64,000 bases of DNA. Source: CAILUG01 sp903844415 (lineage in GTDB: Bacteria; Pseudomonadota; Gammaproteobacteria; Pseudomonadales; Pseudohongiellaceae). The notes below the pieces were generated by a model, which saw nothing but the letters and a program-made list of their open reading frames with translations, made no database searches and was not told the DNA's origin. Each line of letters opens with the position of its first letter. The stretch's first letter is position 1. The position numbers and the translations under genes are program-made. Below are positions 26,896 to 35,536 of the stretch, piece by piece. Where the stretch lies: assembly GCA_947477655.1 (NCBI GenBank), contig CANJTS010000004.1, forward strand, positions 186,001 through 250,000, read 5' to 3'.

Positions 26896-28014
26896 TCAGG
26901 GTTCACGCGGAATGTATTCCACAACTTCCAGATCAAATCCGGAGATTGCATATTTGGTTGGATAACTGAGCAATCGCATCTTGCCAACACCAACATCGCG
27001 CAAAATTTGCGAACCCGTGCCAACTGTCAGATAACTGCGGTGTGGCGACGGCACAGGCCTAGATGGATCGGTAAATTCATGAAAATTTGCGAGCTGCTCG
27101 GTGACTTCTGCACTGCCTTTCTCGTTGGCCAATACTACCACAACACCCTTACCCTCCTGGCTGATACGCGCCATTGACTGGTGTAATGACCAACTTGGCC
27201 GACGCGGATTGGTAACCCTGAGCAAATCGCGAATAGTGTTAGTTATGAGAACTCTCGCCAACACCGGTTCATTTTTATTAATCTCACCTTGCACCAATGC
27301 CAAATGAGTCTGGTTGCCTTCTTTGTAAAGATCGCGATAGCAATAAACGGTAAATTCACCATATTCGGTAGACAAACGATATTGATGCGTACGCTCAATG
27401 GTTTTCTCGGTGGCAATACGGTAATGGATCAGATCCGTAATGGTGCCAATTTTCAAATTATGAGTGCGCGCAAATTTTTCAAGATCTGGTCGCCGCGCCA
27501 TAGAGCCATCGGGATTCATCACTTCACAAATAGCAGCAGCAGGACTAAGTCCAGCCAAGCGCGCCAGATCACAACCGGCTTCGGTATGACCTGCACGGCG
27601 CAGTACACCACCATCTTTCGCCATCACAGGAAATATGTGGCCAGGCTGAATAAGGTCACCAGGCTTAGCGCCCACTGCAACTGCTGCTTGAATGGTACGC
27701 GCTCGATCAGCTGCAGAGATACCGGTAGTAACCCCACTGGCAGCTTCTATCGAAATAGTGAAATTACATCCAAAAGGAGTGGTATTGCTGTGCACCATCG
27801 GCGTCAGATTAAGTTGTTTGCAGCGCTCTTGAGTTAGCGTAAGACAGATCAAGCCACGCGCATGAGTCGCCATGAAATTAATGTCTTGTGCTGTTACTTT
27901 GTCGGCTGCAATTACCAGATCTCCTTCATTTTCCCGGTCTTCATCATCCATCAGGATAACCATCTTGCCTTGGCGGAAGTCATCGAGAATTTCTTTAATC
28001 GTATTCAAATTCAT
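26896..28014 (-). CDS. ribB: 3,4-dihydroxy-2-butanone 4-phosphate synthase with degenerate GTP cyclohydrolase II domain
   Basis: A 372-residue two-domain protein. The N-terminal half (about 1-200) is an intact RibB domain: MDDEDRENEGDLV near 22, NFMATHARGLICLTL, TPFGCNFTISIEA, RRAGHTEAGCDLARLAGL. The C-terminal half aligns with GTP cyclohydrolase II (STEYGEF..., PVLARV) but the zinc-binding Cys triplet expected after VLARV is replaced by LITNTIRDLL..., and the catalytic GRN segment is missing. So it should supply only the butanone phosphate; a separate ribA is needed elsewhere. Fused but degenerate RibBA proteins are known in gammaproteobacteria. It overlaps nothing and begins 2 bases after ribE. 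Confidence 0.95.
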   Translation of the reverse strand: MNLNTIKEILDDFRQGKMVILMDDEDRENEGDLVIAADKVTAQDINFMATHARGLICLTLTQERCKQLNLTPMVHSNTTPFGCNFTISIEAASGVTTGISAADRARTIQAAVAVGAKPGDLIQPGHIFPVMAKDGGVLRRAGHTEAGCDLARLAGLSPAAAICEVMNPDGSMARRPDLEKFARTHNLKIGTITDLIHYRIATEKTIERTHQYRLSTEYGEFTVYCYRDLYKEGNQTHLALVQGEINKNEPVLARVLITNTIRDLLRVTNPRRPSWSLHQSMARISQEGKGVVVVLANEKGSAEVTEQLANFHEFTDPSRPVPSPHRSYLTVGTGSQILRDVGVGKMRLLSYPTKYAISGFDLEVVEYIPREP

Positions 28015-28016
28015 AA

Positions 28017-28679
28017 TTAATTTCCAAACCCAGCCTTGGCAAGTTTATCGAGGGTGATATTTCCTGCGGGCTCTCTCGCTTGGAGCAAACGCTCCAGATA
28101 CCGGCTGATCACATCCACTTCCACATTCACCTTACGTCCCGGCTGAAACAGATGCAGAGTTGTATGCTCAGCTGTATGCGGAATAATGTTGACGCCAAAG
28201 TCGCAACCGGTCACTGCATTCACAGTAAGACTTATGCCGTCTAGGCACACAGAACCTTTGTGGGCAATATAGCGGGATAATTGTTGTGAAACACGAAACT
28301 GTAAGCGTTCGCTGCGACCATCGACATGACGACTTATTAACTCGGCAATGCCATCAACATGCCCGCTTACTATATGCCCGCCCAACCTACTTTGCGGCGT
28401 GAGTGCTTTTTCCAAATTGACTAGATCGCCCACCCGAAAACTTTGCAGAGTAGTACACGCCAAAGTTTCGCGTGACACATCAGCAGTAAATCCATTGACG
28501 GTAGAACCCTGATTGATCTTACTGATTGCGGTAAGACATACACCACTGACCGCAATGCTGTCACCCGCCGCTACATCTGAAAAATCCAGCGTGGCACTAC
28601 TCACAGTCAAGCGCCAGTCACCGTCCAGTTTATCAATGGCGCTTATCTTGCCAGTGGCTGCAATAATACCGGTAAACAT
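28017..28679 (-). CDS. ribE: Riboflavin synthase, alpha subunit
   Basis: Dismutates two lumazine molecules to riboflavin. The 220 residues form two similar lumazine-binding repeats: MFTGIIAATGKI...SIAVSGVCLTAIS... in the first half, and GHIVSGHVDGIAELISR...GSVCLDGISLTVNAV in the second. The N-terminal MFTGII is diagnostic. It is tightly spaced with ribD (4 bases) and ribBA (2 bases), so one transcript is expected. No FMN riboswitch is seen in these short gaps. Confidence 0.96.
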   Translation of the reverse strand: MFTGIIAATGKISAIDKLDGDWRLTVSSATLDFSDVAAGDSIAVSGVCLTAISKINQGSTVNGFTADVSRETLACTTLQSFRVGDLVNLEKALTPQSRLGGHIVSGHVDGIAELISRHVDGRSERLQFRVSQQLSRYIAHKGSVCLDGISLTVNAVTGCDFGVNIIPHTAEHTTLHLFQPGRKVNVEVDVISRYLERLLQAREPAGNITLDKLAKAGFGN

Positions 28680-28683
28680 AGGC

Positions 28684-29817
28684 TTATTCTGGCTGTTTCA
28701 CGAGGGAGCGGATTCTACAGTCTTTCCCCAACATTGCCACATCAAGGAACTGCAGCTGAATGCGTTCATGCAGATGCTCTATTGCAGGCAGCATGAATAA
28801 AGGTTGTGCCGCACTGCCCAACAAAGCAGGGGCAATATAAGTAACAATTTCATCTACCAACCCCGCTCTTAACATTGCGCCACTGAGTATTGCACCGGCT
28901 TCCAATAAGATTTCATTGCAATCGTGTGCGGTTGCTAGATAACGCAATAGTTGCTGTAAATCGACTTTACCGTCAACACCTGCGCACACATGTAACGCCA
29001 ACTGCTGTTGCCCACTGCTGTTTGCTGCTGTGACCAAATGCACAGCTAAATCAGCATTCGCCCCACCAGTTGCGAGCACCACTTTGCCCTCTCCCTGGAA
29101 TATTTTTGCAGTAGGTGGAGTTCTTAGTTTGGAGTCTACTACCACGCGCAGGGGCTGCTTACCCTGATAACCACCAAGACGCACATCCAGAGCAGGATCA
29201 TCTTGCAGAATCGTTCCTACACCCGTTAGTACCGCACAACTTCGTGCACGCAATTGCTGCACATCGGCACGCGCCTGAGCACCGGTAATCCATTTGCTTT
29301 CACCACTGGGCATGGCAGTTCTGCCATCCAGACTCATGCCCATTTTGCATCGTATATAGGGCAGACCCGTGCGCATACGTTTAACGAAGCCTGGATTGAG
29401 CGCAACTGCTTTGTGCTCCAGCAAGGGACCGTCCACTGCAATACCTGCTGCGCGTAAGGCGGCAAGACCTTTGCCTTCAACTAGTGGATTAGGATCTTGC
29501 ATGGCATAAACCACGCGGCTTACCCCCGCTTGAACAAGTGCATCTGTACAAGGGCCGGTACGACCTTGATGCACACAGGGTTCGAGAGAAATATAGACAG
29601 TAGCATTTCTGGCGCGCATTCCAGCCTGCTGGAGCGCAACTATTTCGGCATGGGCCTCACCGGCAACTTGATGCCAACCCTCTCCTACCACACACCCGTC
29701 ATTGATAATGACACAGCCCACCACGGGATTGGGGCGCGCAGTGTGGCGCCCTTGTTCTGCAAGTTCAAAACAGCGCTCGATATAAAACAGGTCTGTAGAC
29801 ATAGGAGATTCGCGCAT
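28684..29817 (-). CDS. ribD: Bifunctional riboflavin deaminase/reductase
   Basis: A 377-residue fusion for two consecutive riboflavin steps. The N-terminal deaminase has the zinc motif HAE (about residue 56) and PCVHQGRTGPC (about 80-90). The C-terminal reductase starts near 150 with PYIRCKMGMSLDGRTAMPSGESKWITG and has a TGVGTILQDDP segment. The ATG at 29817 follows the nrdR stop codon directly; an alternative ATG at 29802 (MSTDLF) is possible, and neither has a clear ribosome site. Confidence 0.96.
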   Translation of the reverse strand: MRESPMSTDLFYIERCFELAEQGRHTARPNPVVGCVIINDGCVVGEGWHQVAGEAHAEIVALQQAGMRARNATVYISLEPCVHQGRTGPCTDALVQAGVSRVVYAMQDPNPLVEGKGLAALRAAGIAVDGPLLEHKAVALNPGFVKRMRTGLPYIRCKMGMSLDGRTAMPSGESKWITGAQARADVQQLRARSCAVLTGVGTILQDDPALDVRLGGYQGKQPLRVVVDSKLRTPPTAKIFQGEGKVVLATGGANADLAVHLVTAANSSGQQQLALHVCAGVDGKVDLQQLLRYLATAHDCNEILLEAGAILSGAMLRAGLVDEIVTYIAPALLGSAAQPLFMLPAIEHLHERIQLQFLDVAMLGKDCRIRSLVKQPE

Positions 29818-30279
29818 CTAGGACGCAGAAGAATCCTGAATTCGATCGATTTCCTCGCGGAATTCATTCAGATCTTTAAAGCTGCGATAGACGGATGCAA
29901 AGCGCACATAAGCTACCTCATCCAGTTTTCGTAATTCTTCCATCACACGCTCACCAACAATCTGACTTTCTACTTCGCGCTCGCCACAGGCTCGGAGAAA
30001 GTGATTGATACGACTAATCGCTTCATCCACTTTTTCCAGACTGACTGGGCGTTTTTCCAGAGCCTTTTGCATGCCAGCTCGGAGCTTGTCTTCATTGAAA
30101 GGTTCGCGCTGCCCGTTTTGCTTGATTAATCTGGGCATCATCAGTTCGGCACTTTCAAATGTGGTAAAACGTTCTACACATCCAACACATTCACGACGCC
30201 GGCGAACTTGATTACCATCCGCAACAAGACGTGAATCAATAACTTTGGTGTCTACTGCATTACAAAAGGGACAGTGCAT
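29818..30279 (-). CDS. nrdR: Transcriptional repressor NrdR
   Basis: Represses ribonucleotide reductase genes in response to dATP/ATP. The 153 residues contain a zinc ribbon formed by Cys3, Cys6, Cys31 and Cys34, a basic RRRRE segment, and an ATP-cone domain from about residue 49 (PRLIKQNGQREPFNEDKL) to about 139 ending in YVRFASVYRSF. It sits between glyA and ribD, as in most gammaproteobacteria. Confidence 0.97.
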   Translation of the reverse strand: MHCPFCNAVDTKVIDSRLVADGNQVRRRRECVGCVERFTTFESAELMMPRLIKQNGQREPFNEDKLRAGMQKALEKRPVSLEKVDEAISRINHFLRACGEREVESQIVGERVMEELRKLDEVAYVRFASVYRSFKDLNEFREEIDRIQDSSAS

Positions 30280-30288
30280 GGGGTGTCC

Positions 30289-31545
30289 TTAACCGTAAAC
30301 CGGAAATCTATTACACAGCGCGATCACTTGTTCTTTTACTTGTGCTATCAGCTTGTCGTTGCCACTGTCTTCTAAAATGTCACACATCCATTGCGCAAGC
30401 GTAGTGACTTCAATTTCGCCAAAACCACGACGTGTAACGGCAGGTGATCCAATCCGTAACCCGCTGGTGATGAAAGGCGGCCGCGGATCGTTGGGCACTG
30501 CATTTTTGTTCACCGTGATATTGGCGCGCCCTAAAGCTTCATCAGCTTGTTTGCCGGTAATTTCGCGGCCCACCAGACTGAGCAAAAACAGATGATCATC
30601 GGTACCACCTGACACTATCTCGAAACCCCGGGCGAGAAACACCTCTACCATAGCGCGTGCATTTTTTAGCACATGGCGTTGATATTCCACAAACTCTGCA
30701 CTCATAGCCTCTTTGAAACATACAGCCTTGGCAGCTATCACGTGCATCAAAGGGCCGCCCTGATTTTCCGGGAACACCGCAAAGTTGAATTTTTTATTCA
30801 ACTGCTCATCATCACCCATAGCCAGAATCAACCCCCCACGCGGACCACACAATGTTTTGTGAGTAGTTGATGTCACCACATGTGCGTGTGGAAACGGATT
30901 GGGGTACAAACCGGCCGCAACAAGTCCTGCCACATGCGCCATATCCACAAGAAAATATGCGCCCACCGCATCGGCAATTGTACGAATTCTTTGCCAGTCG
31001 ATGATGCGTGAGTACGCTGAAAATCCAGCCACGATCACTTTTGGCTTATGTTGCAAGGCCAGCTTTTCGATCTCTTGATAATCTATTTCACCAGTTTGAA
31101 TATTTAAACCATATTGCACTGCATGGTAGGTACGCCCGGAGAAACTGACACTGGCACCGTGGGTCAAATGCCCGCCATGCGCAAGACTCATGCCGAGAAG
31201 GGTGTCGCCGGGTTTCATGAGCGCCGCGTACACCGCAGTATTGGCTTGTGATCCTGAATGTGGCTGCACATTGGCATAACCACATTTAAACAAAGTCTTG
31301 GCACGCTCTATGGCTAGTGTTTCGACCTTGTCTACATACTCACAGCCACCGTAATAACGCTTACCCGGATAACCTTCTGCGTATTTATTGGTCAATATAC
31401 TACCCTGGGCTTCCAATACTCTGGGGCTGGTGTAGTTTTCGGAAGCAATCAGCTCGATATGTTCTTGTTGACGAGTGGCTTCTCCGGCAATAGCAGCGGC
31501 AAGTTCAGAATCAAACCCGGCTATTGTCATAGTTTTGCTTAGCAT
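30289..31545 (-). CDS. glyA: Serine hydroxymethyltransferase
   Basis: PLP enzyme interconverting serine and glycine while loading a one-carbon unit onto tetrahydrofolate. It has 418 residues. Seen: IELIASENYTSPRVLEAQGS near residue 30, NKYAEGYPGKRYYGGCE near 50, VDMAHVAGLVAAG near 200, the PLP-lysine motif STTHKTLCGPRGG near 226 and the C-terminal GLRIGSPAVTRRGF. Start 31545 is behind AGAGGA; a frame to 31575 adds 10 residues. It is the first gene of the nrdR-rib cluster and diverges from ettA. Confidence 0.97.
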   Translation of the reverse strand: MLSKTMTIAGFDSELAAAIAGEATRQQEHIELIASENYTSPRVLEAQGSILTNKYAEGYPGKRYYGGCEYVDKVETLAIERAKTLFKCGYANVQPHSGSQANTAVYAALMKPGDTLLGMSLAHGGHLTHGASVSFSGRTYHAVQYGLNIQTGEIDYQEIEKLALQHKPKVIVAGFSAYSRIIDWQRIRTIADAVGAYFLVDMAHVAGLVAAGLYPNPFPHAHVVTSTTHKTLCGPRGGLILAMGDDEQLNKKFNFAVFPENQGGPLMHVIAAKAVCFKEAMSAEFVEYQRHVLKNARAMVEVFLARGFEIVSGGTDDHLFLLSLVGREITGKQADEALGRANITVNKNAVPNDPRPPFITSGLRIGSPAVTRRGFGEIEVTTLAQWMCDILEDSGNDKLIAQVKEQVIALCNRFPVYG

Positions 31546-31694
31546 AAAAATCCTCTGGAGCTGGTCGGGTTGCAACCTGGAAAGTACATCTCAGGATTCA
31601 ATACATCATTACAAAACTACCTTGGTCGTGGACTTGGCAGAAGCTTAACGAGTAGAATTCCGGCCCCTTCATTCTATCCTAATACCTGTTATTT

Positions 31695-33359
31695 ATGGCT
31701 CAGTTTGTATTCACAATGAACCGGGTGGGCAAGGTAGTGCCCCCCAAGCGTGAAATCCTCAAAGACATCTCCCTGTCGTTTTTTCCTGGCGCCAAAATAG
31801 GAGTGTTAGGCCTTAATGGATCGGGTAAATCCACCTTGCTGCGCATCATGGCGGGTGTTGATAAAGATTTTCATGGCGAGGCACGCCCGCAGCCAGATTT
31901 GAAAATTGGCTATCTGTCACAAGAACCCCAGCTCGATAGCAACAAAGACGTGCGGGGCAATGTGGAAGACGGAATTCGTGAAATCAAGAATTTACTAGAC
32001 GAATTCAATGGCATCAGCGACAAGTTTGCCGAGCCCATGAGTGATGACGAAATGAACACTCTGCTGGAACGGCAAGGTGTGCTGCAAGGCCAGATTGATG
32101 CGTGTGGCGGCTGGGATGTGGATCGCAGCCTAGAAATTGCCGCCGATGCCCTGCGTCTGCCACCTTGGGATGCAGACGTGGCAACACTTTCTGGCGGTGA
32201 AAAACGTCGCGTTGCCTTGTGCCGTTTATTAATTTCAAACCCTGATATGTTATTGCTGGATGAGCCAACCAACCATCTGGATGCCGGCAGCGTGGCCTGG
32301 CTTGAACGTTTTCTGAAAGATTTTGTCGGCACTGTGGTTGCCATCACTCACGACCGTTATTTCCTCGATAACGCAGCTAGCTGGATTCTTGAGCTCGATC
32401 GTGGCTATGGTATTCCTTATGAAGGCAATTATAGCGATTGGCTCACTGCCAAGGAAAACCGGCTGGATCTTGAAGCCAAACAACAAACTTCTATGTCCAA
32501 AACCATCAAGGCCGAACTCGAATGGGTGAGACAAAATCCCAAAGGTCGTCAAGCCAAAAGCAAGGCACGTCTGGCCCGGTTTGAAGAAATGCAATCGCGC
32601 GAATTCCAGACCCGCAACGAGACTCTCGACCTGTATATCCCACCTGGCCCACGCCTTGGTGAAAAAGTTATTGAAGTGACAAACTTATGTAAAGGTTTTG
32701 GTGATCGCATGTTGATCAACAATCTCAACTTCAATGTGCCGCGTGGCAGCATCATCGGTATCATCGGTGGTAATGGTGCTGGTAAAACCACATTCTTGCG
32801 AATGCTGGTGGGCCAGGAAGAGCCCGACAGCGGCAGCATAAGTCTGGGAGAAACTGTGAACCTTGCTTATGTTGACCAGAGTCGTGACACACTCAATGGC
32901 AATAACACCGTCTGGCAGGAAATTTCCGACGGTGCTGAAAACATGCTAATCGGTACCTATGAAATTGCCTCCCGCGCCTATGTCGGCCGCTTCAATTTCA
33001 AGGGTAGTGATCAGCAGAAATTCATCAAGGATTTATCGGGTGGTGAACGCAATCGTGTGCATTTGTCGAAGCTGTTAAAACGCGGTGCCAATGTAGTTTT
33101 GCTGGACGAGCCCACCAACGATCTGGATGTCGAAACCTTACGCGCCATGGAAGAAGGTTTACTCGCCTTCCCCGGCACCGTAATTGTGGTGTCACATGAT
33201 CGCTGGTTCCTCGACCGCATCGCTACTCACATCCTCGCCTTTGAAGGCAACAGTGAAGTGATCTGGCATGAAGGCAATTACACCGACTATGAAGAACAGC
33301 GCAAAAAACGCATGGGCGACAACGAACCAACTCGGATCAAATACAAAAAATTAGCTTGA
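31695..33359 (+). CDS. ettA: Energy-dependent translational throttle protein EttA (ABC-F)
   Basis: A soluble ABC-F ATPase that binds the ribosomal E site and gates the first translation steps according to ATP/ADP level. The 554 residues match E. coli EttA closely. Seen: Walker A GLNGSGKST near residue 40, the signature LSGGEKRR near 160, Walker B MLLLDEPTNHLD near 184; the second cassette has GGNGAGKTT near 357, LSGGERNR and VVLLDEPTNDLD near 468. The linker rich in charged residues (about 240-310) carries WVRQNPKGRQAKSKARLARFEE. There are no membrane segments, so it is not a transporter. Confidence 0.96.
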   Translation: MAQFVFTMNRVGKVVPPKREILKDISLSFFPGAKIGVLGLNGSGKSTLLRIMAGVDKDFHGEARPQPDLKIGYLSQEPQLDSNKDVRGNVEDGIREIKNLLDEFNGISDKFAEPMSDDEMNTLLERQGVLQGQIDACGGWDVDRSLEIAADALRLPPWDADVATLSGGEKRRVALCRLLISNPDMLLLDEPTNHLDAGSVAWLERFLKDFVGTVVAITHDRYFLDNAASWILELDRGYGIPYEGNYSDWLTAKENRLDLEAKQQTSMSKTIKAELEWVRQNPKGRQAKSKARLARFEEMQSREFQTRNETLDLYIPPGPRLGEKVIEVTNLCKGFGDRMLINNLNFNVPRGSIIGIIGGNGAGKTTFLRMLVGQEEPDSGSISLGETVNLAYVDQSRDTLNGNNTVWQEISDGAENMLIGTYEIASRAYVGRFNFKGSDQQKFIKDLSGGERNRVHLSKLLKRGANVVLLDEPTNDLDVETLRAMEEGLLAFPGTVIVVSHDRWFLDRIATHILAFEGNSEVIWHEGNYTDYEEQRKKRMGDNEPTRIKYKKLA

Positions 33360-33365
33360 AGGAAG

Positions 33366-34118
33366 TTACAGCCCGTATTTTGCCCGAAATTTTTTCATCC
33401 TTGCTTTGTTCTCCGCCGCACTCAAGGGCGCGGCAATGGTTGCCGGCAGTGCCACGGGCAGGTTGATAGCAAGCACTTCTCCGCGCATCACTTGTTGGCA
33501 CAATAGGTGATAGTTGTATTCAAACGCCGGAAAGATTGTTGCTTGAGTTTCATTAGCAAGCGCAAACCAGCTGGTAGCTTTCGCCGCCAGATACACAGCC
33601 GGATGTGACCAGTTATTAGCGTGTTTAGGTTCGAGCGCGCAACACGCTTCAATGTAGGCCGCCTGGGGTGTTGGCAAACCAAACAGCGGCAGCGTATTTT
33701 CGCAAGCCTTGATCATGCTGGAGACTGTGGGCAAATACTCCTGCGACTTAACCACTTGCCGGGCCGCCCGCAAAATTACTTCAGGTATAAATTCAGACAG
33801 ACAATTGAGCCAATATTTCTTGGCCAGATTAAGGCTGCCTTCTTGCGCATAAGCTTTGTGAAACTGGTTGTGATAAGCCAGCTCAAATTCGGCGAAAATC
33901 TGGTTGATGACATCAACATGATCGCGATTGGATCCACTGCTTGCTGAATTTTTGCGGGCTGAGTGCAGGGCAGAGTCGGTTTGTTCCAACAAGGACTCAG
34001 ATTCATGCATCATTTTTTTTGTGCCTGCTTTGGTACCGTGCTTGCTGTTCGTTTTGCTGCCAGCGGGTGACAAGTCTGTTGTCCTTACCTGTTTCAATAC
34101 CTGGTCGAGAGTTTTCAT
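33366..34118 (-). CDS. Chromosomal lambda replication protein P-like protein
   Basis: A 250-residue protein. Residues 1-65 are low in complexity and rich in Ser, Thr and Lys, probably disordered. From about 68 it has INQIFAEFELAYHNQFHKAY, AKKYWLNCLSEFIPEVILRAARQ, YLPTVSSMIKACE, then WSHPAVYLAAKATSWFALA, a pattern seen in chromosomal proteins assigned to the phage lambda P family, whose phage member loads the DnaB helicase. No other phage genes are nearby, and the gene starts 11 bases after the P450 stop, so it may be co-transcribed. A replication role here is inference; the family call is from remembered conservation. Confidence 0.6.
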   Translation of the reverse strand: MKTLDQVLKQVRTTDLSPAGSKTNSKHGTKAGTKKMMHESESLLEQTDSALHSARKNSASSGSNRDHVDVINQIFAEFELAYHNQFHKAYAQEGSLNLAKKYWLNCLSEFIPEVILRAARQVVKSQEYLPTVSSMIKACENTLPLFGLPTPQAAYIEACCALEPKHANNWSHPAVYLAAKATSWFALANETQATIFPAFEYNYHLLCQQVMRGEVLAINLPVALPATIAAPLSAAENKARMKKFRAKYGL

Positions 34119-34129
34119 ATTTACCTTGT

Positions 34130-35353
34130 TTAAGCTATCCGTAACGGCAGACTACTCAGCCCACGCAGGGCATTATTGAGGCGACGCACTGGTGTGCCAG
34201 CCAGTGTAATGGTATCGGCTTGCTGTAACAATTGAGACAGTATGAGCTCTACTTCCAGCCTTGCCACCATCTGCCCCACACACATATGCACACCACCGCC
34301 AAAACCGAGATGGCCCTTGGTTTCGCGCGTGATATCAAACTTATGGGCATCGGGCCAGTGTTTGGGGTCACGATTGCCCGCCGCAAAAGGTACCAACACT
34401 TTTTCATGTTTGGGGATGTGATACCCCCCTAGGTTTACGGCCTGGCTGGTGGTACGGAAAAAATTCATCAATGCCCCCTCAAACCGCAAAATTTCGTCGA
34501 TTGCACTACGCACCAGTTCCGGCCGCTCCTTGAGCAAGCGCCATTGCTGTGGAAATCGTGCAAAACATAACAGGGCATTACCGAGACCATTGATTGTAGT
34601 ATCAACGCCTGCAGATAGCAGCGAACGTACTAACATCGCTGCTTCCACTGCCGTGACCTCGCCCCGATCTACTGCGGTAAAAATTTGTGCACCCAAACCA
34701 TCTGGCGAAAGAGCTTGGCGTTCACACTGACTCATGATCCAAGCGATAACAGAATCAGAGCCCTGCAGCGATGCCTCAAATAAGTGATTCCGTGGGCAAG
34801 TCGCATTAAATGCCAAAGTGCCGTAAGCCAGCAGATTTTCCCGACCAAGTTCATTAAGTCCCACCGCATCGGGAAATACTTTCAGTGGATAAACTTCCGC
34901 CAGATCCTTGATACCGTCAAACTCTTTACGGGCGACCAATGCGGTAATCAAAGTACTTGCCTCTGCCGCAAAGCTCTGGCGCATTTTTTCCATCGCCGGG
35001 CGTGATAACACCCGATTTAGGACGCGGCGACTAACTGTATGATCCGGCGGATCTACTTCCAGAATAATACTCTTGGGACGCCACGGTTTTTCATGATGAA
35101 AATTAATCAAACCGACCCCAGCGGCAGACGAAAAATTTTCCCAATCGGTAAGCATTATGTTCAGCTCGTGGTAGTCGAGCACAGCATAACAATCATACTT
35201 GGTGAGTTTTACCACTGGCGCAATTTGCCGGTAATGTTCGTATGCTGCAAAAGGATCGTCGAGCATGGCATCTGAAAATGGATCAAAGTCCACTTGTGGG
35301 CATTCTTTACCCAGTGTAAGTGTAGTCTGTTCTGTAGGATTCGCAGTGCTCAT
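34130..35353 (-). CDS. Cytochrome P450, CYP199-like
   Basis: A 407-residue soluble monooxygenase. Seen: oxygen-activation motif AGVDTT at 248-253, the ExxR pair Glu287/Arg290, and the haem loop FGGGVHMCVG with Cys358 as haem ligand. The substrate-side block FSSAAGVGLINFHHEKPWRP and ILEVDPPDHT resembles CYP199A enzymes, which demethylate para-methoxybenzoates. No ferredoxin or ferredoxin reductase gene is next to it, so redox partners must come from elsewhere. An aromatic O-demethylation role would fit the LigM-like gene at 21.2 kb, but the substrate is inferred. Confidence 0.88.
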   Translation of the reverse strand: MSTANPTEQTTLTLGKECPQVDFDPFSDAMLDDPFAAYEHYRQIAPVVKLTKYDCYAVLDYHELNIMLTDWENFSSAAGVGLINFHHEKPWRPKSIILEVDPPDHTVSRRVLNRVLSRPAMEKMRQSFAAEASTLITALVARKEFDGIKDLAEVYPLKVFPDAVGLNELGRENLLAYGTLAFNATCPRNHLFEASLQGSDSVIAWIMSQCERQALSPDGLGAQIFTAVDRGEVTAVEAAMLVRSLLSAGVDTTINGLGNALLCFARFPQQWRLLKERPELVRSAIDEILRFEGALMNFFRTTSQAVNLGGYHIPKHEKVLVPFAAGNRDPKHWPDAHKFDITRETKGHLGFGGGVHMCVGQMVARLEVELILSQLLQQADTITLAGTPVRRLNNALRGLSSLPLRIA

Positions 35354-35536
35354 GCGGCGGGTTTGCTCTCATCGCCAAAATAACTGGCATTATCAACTAA
35401 CAATTCAAACATATGATTCATAGAAGTCAGAAACCTGTTCTCATTTCTCGATTTTTAACTCTACAATATTAGTGAAAAATTCCGCCGCAGATGGTGTTTG
35501 ACGACATCTTTGCACCACATATAAGGAGTGCAAAGC

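Noticed and set aside
27900..28100. FMN riboswitch in the rib cluster
   Set aside because: Gaps between ribD, ribE and ribBA are 2-4 bases, leaving no room for the element.
31568..31577. GGTTGCAACC palindrome near the glyA start as an operator
   Set aside because: A 10-base palindrome alone is weak, and it does not resemble the PurR or other glyA regulator sites I know.
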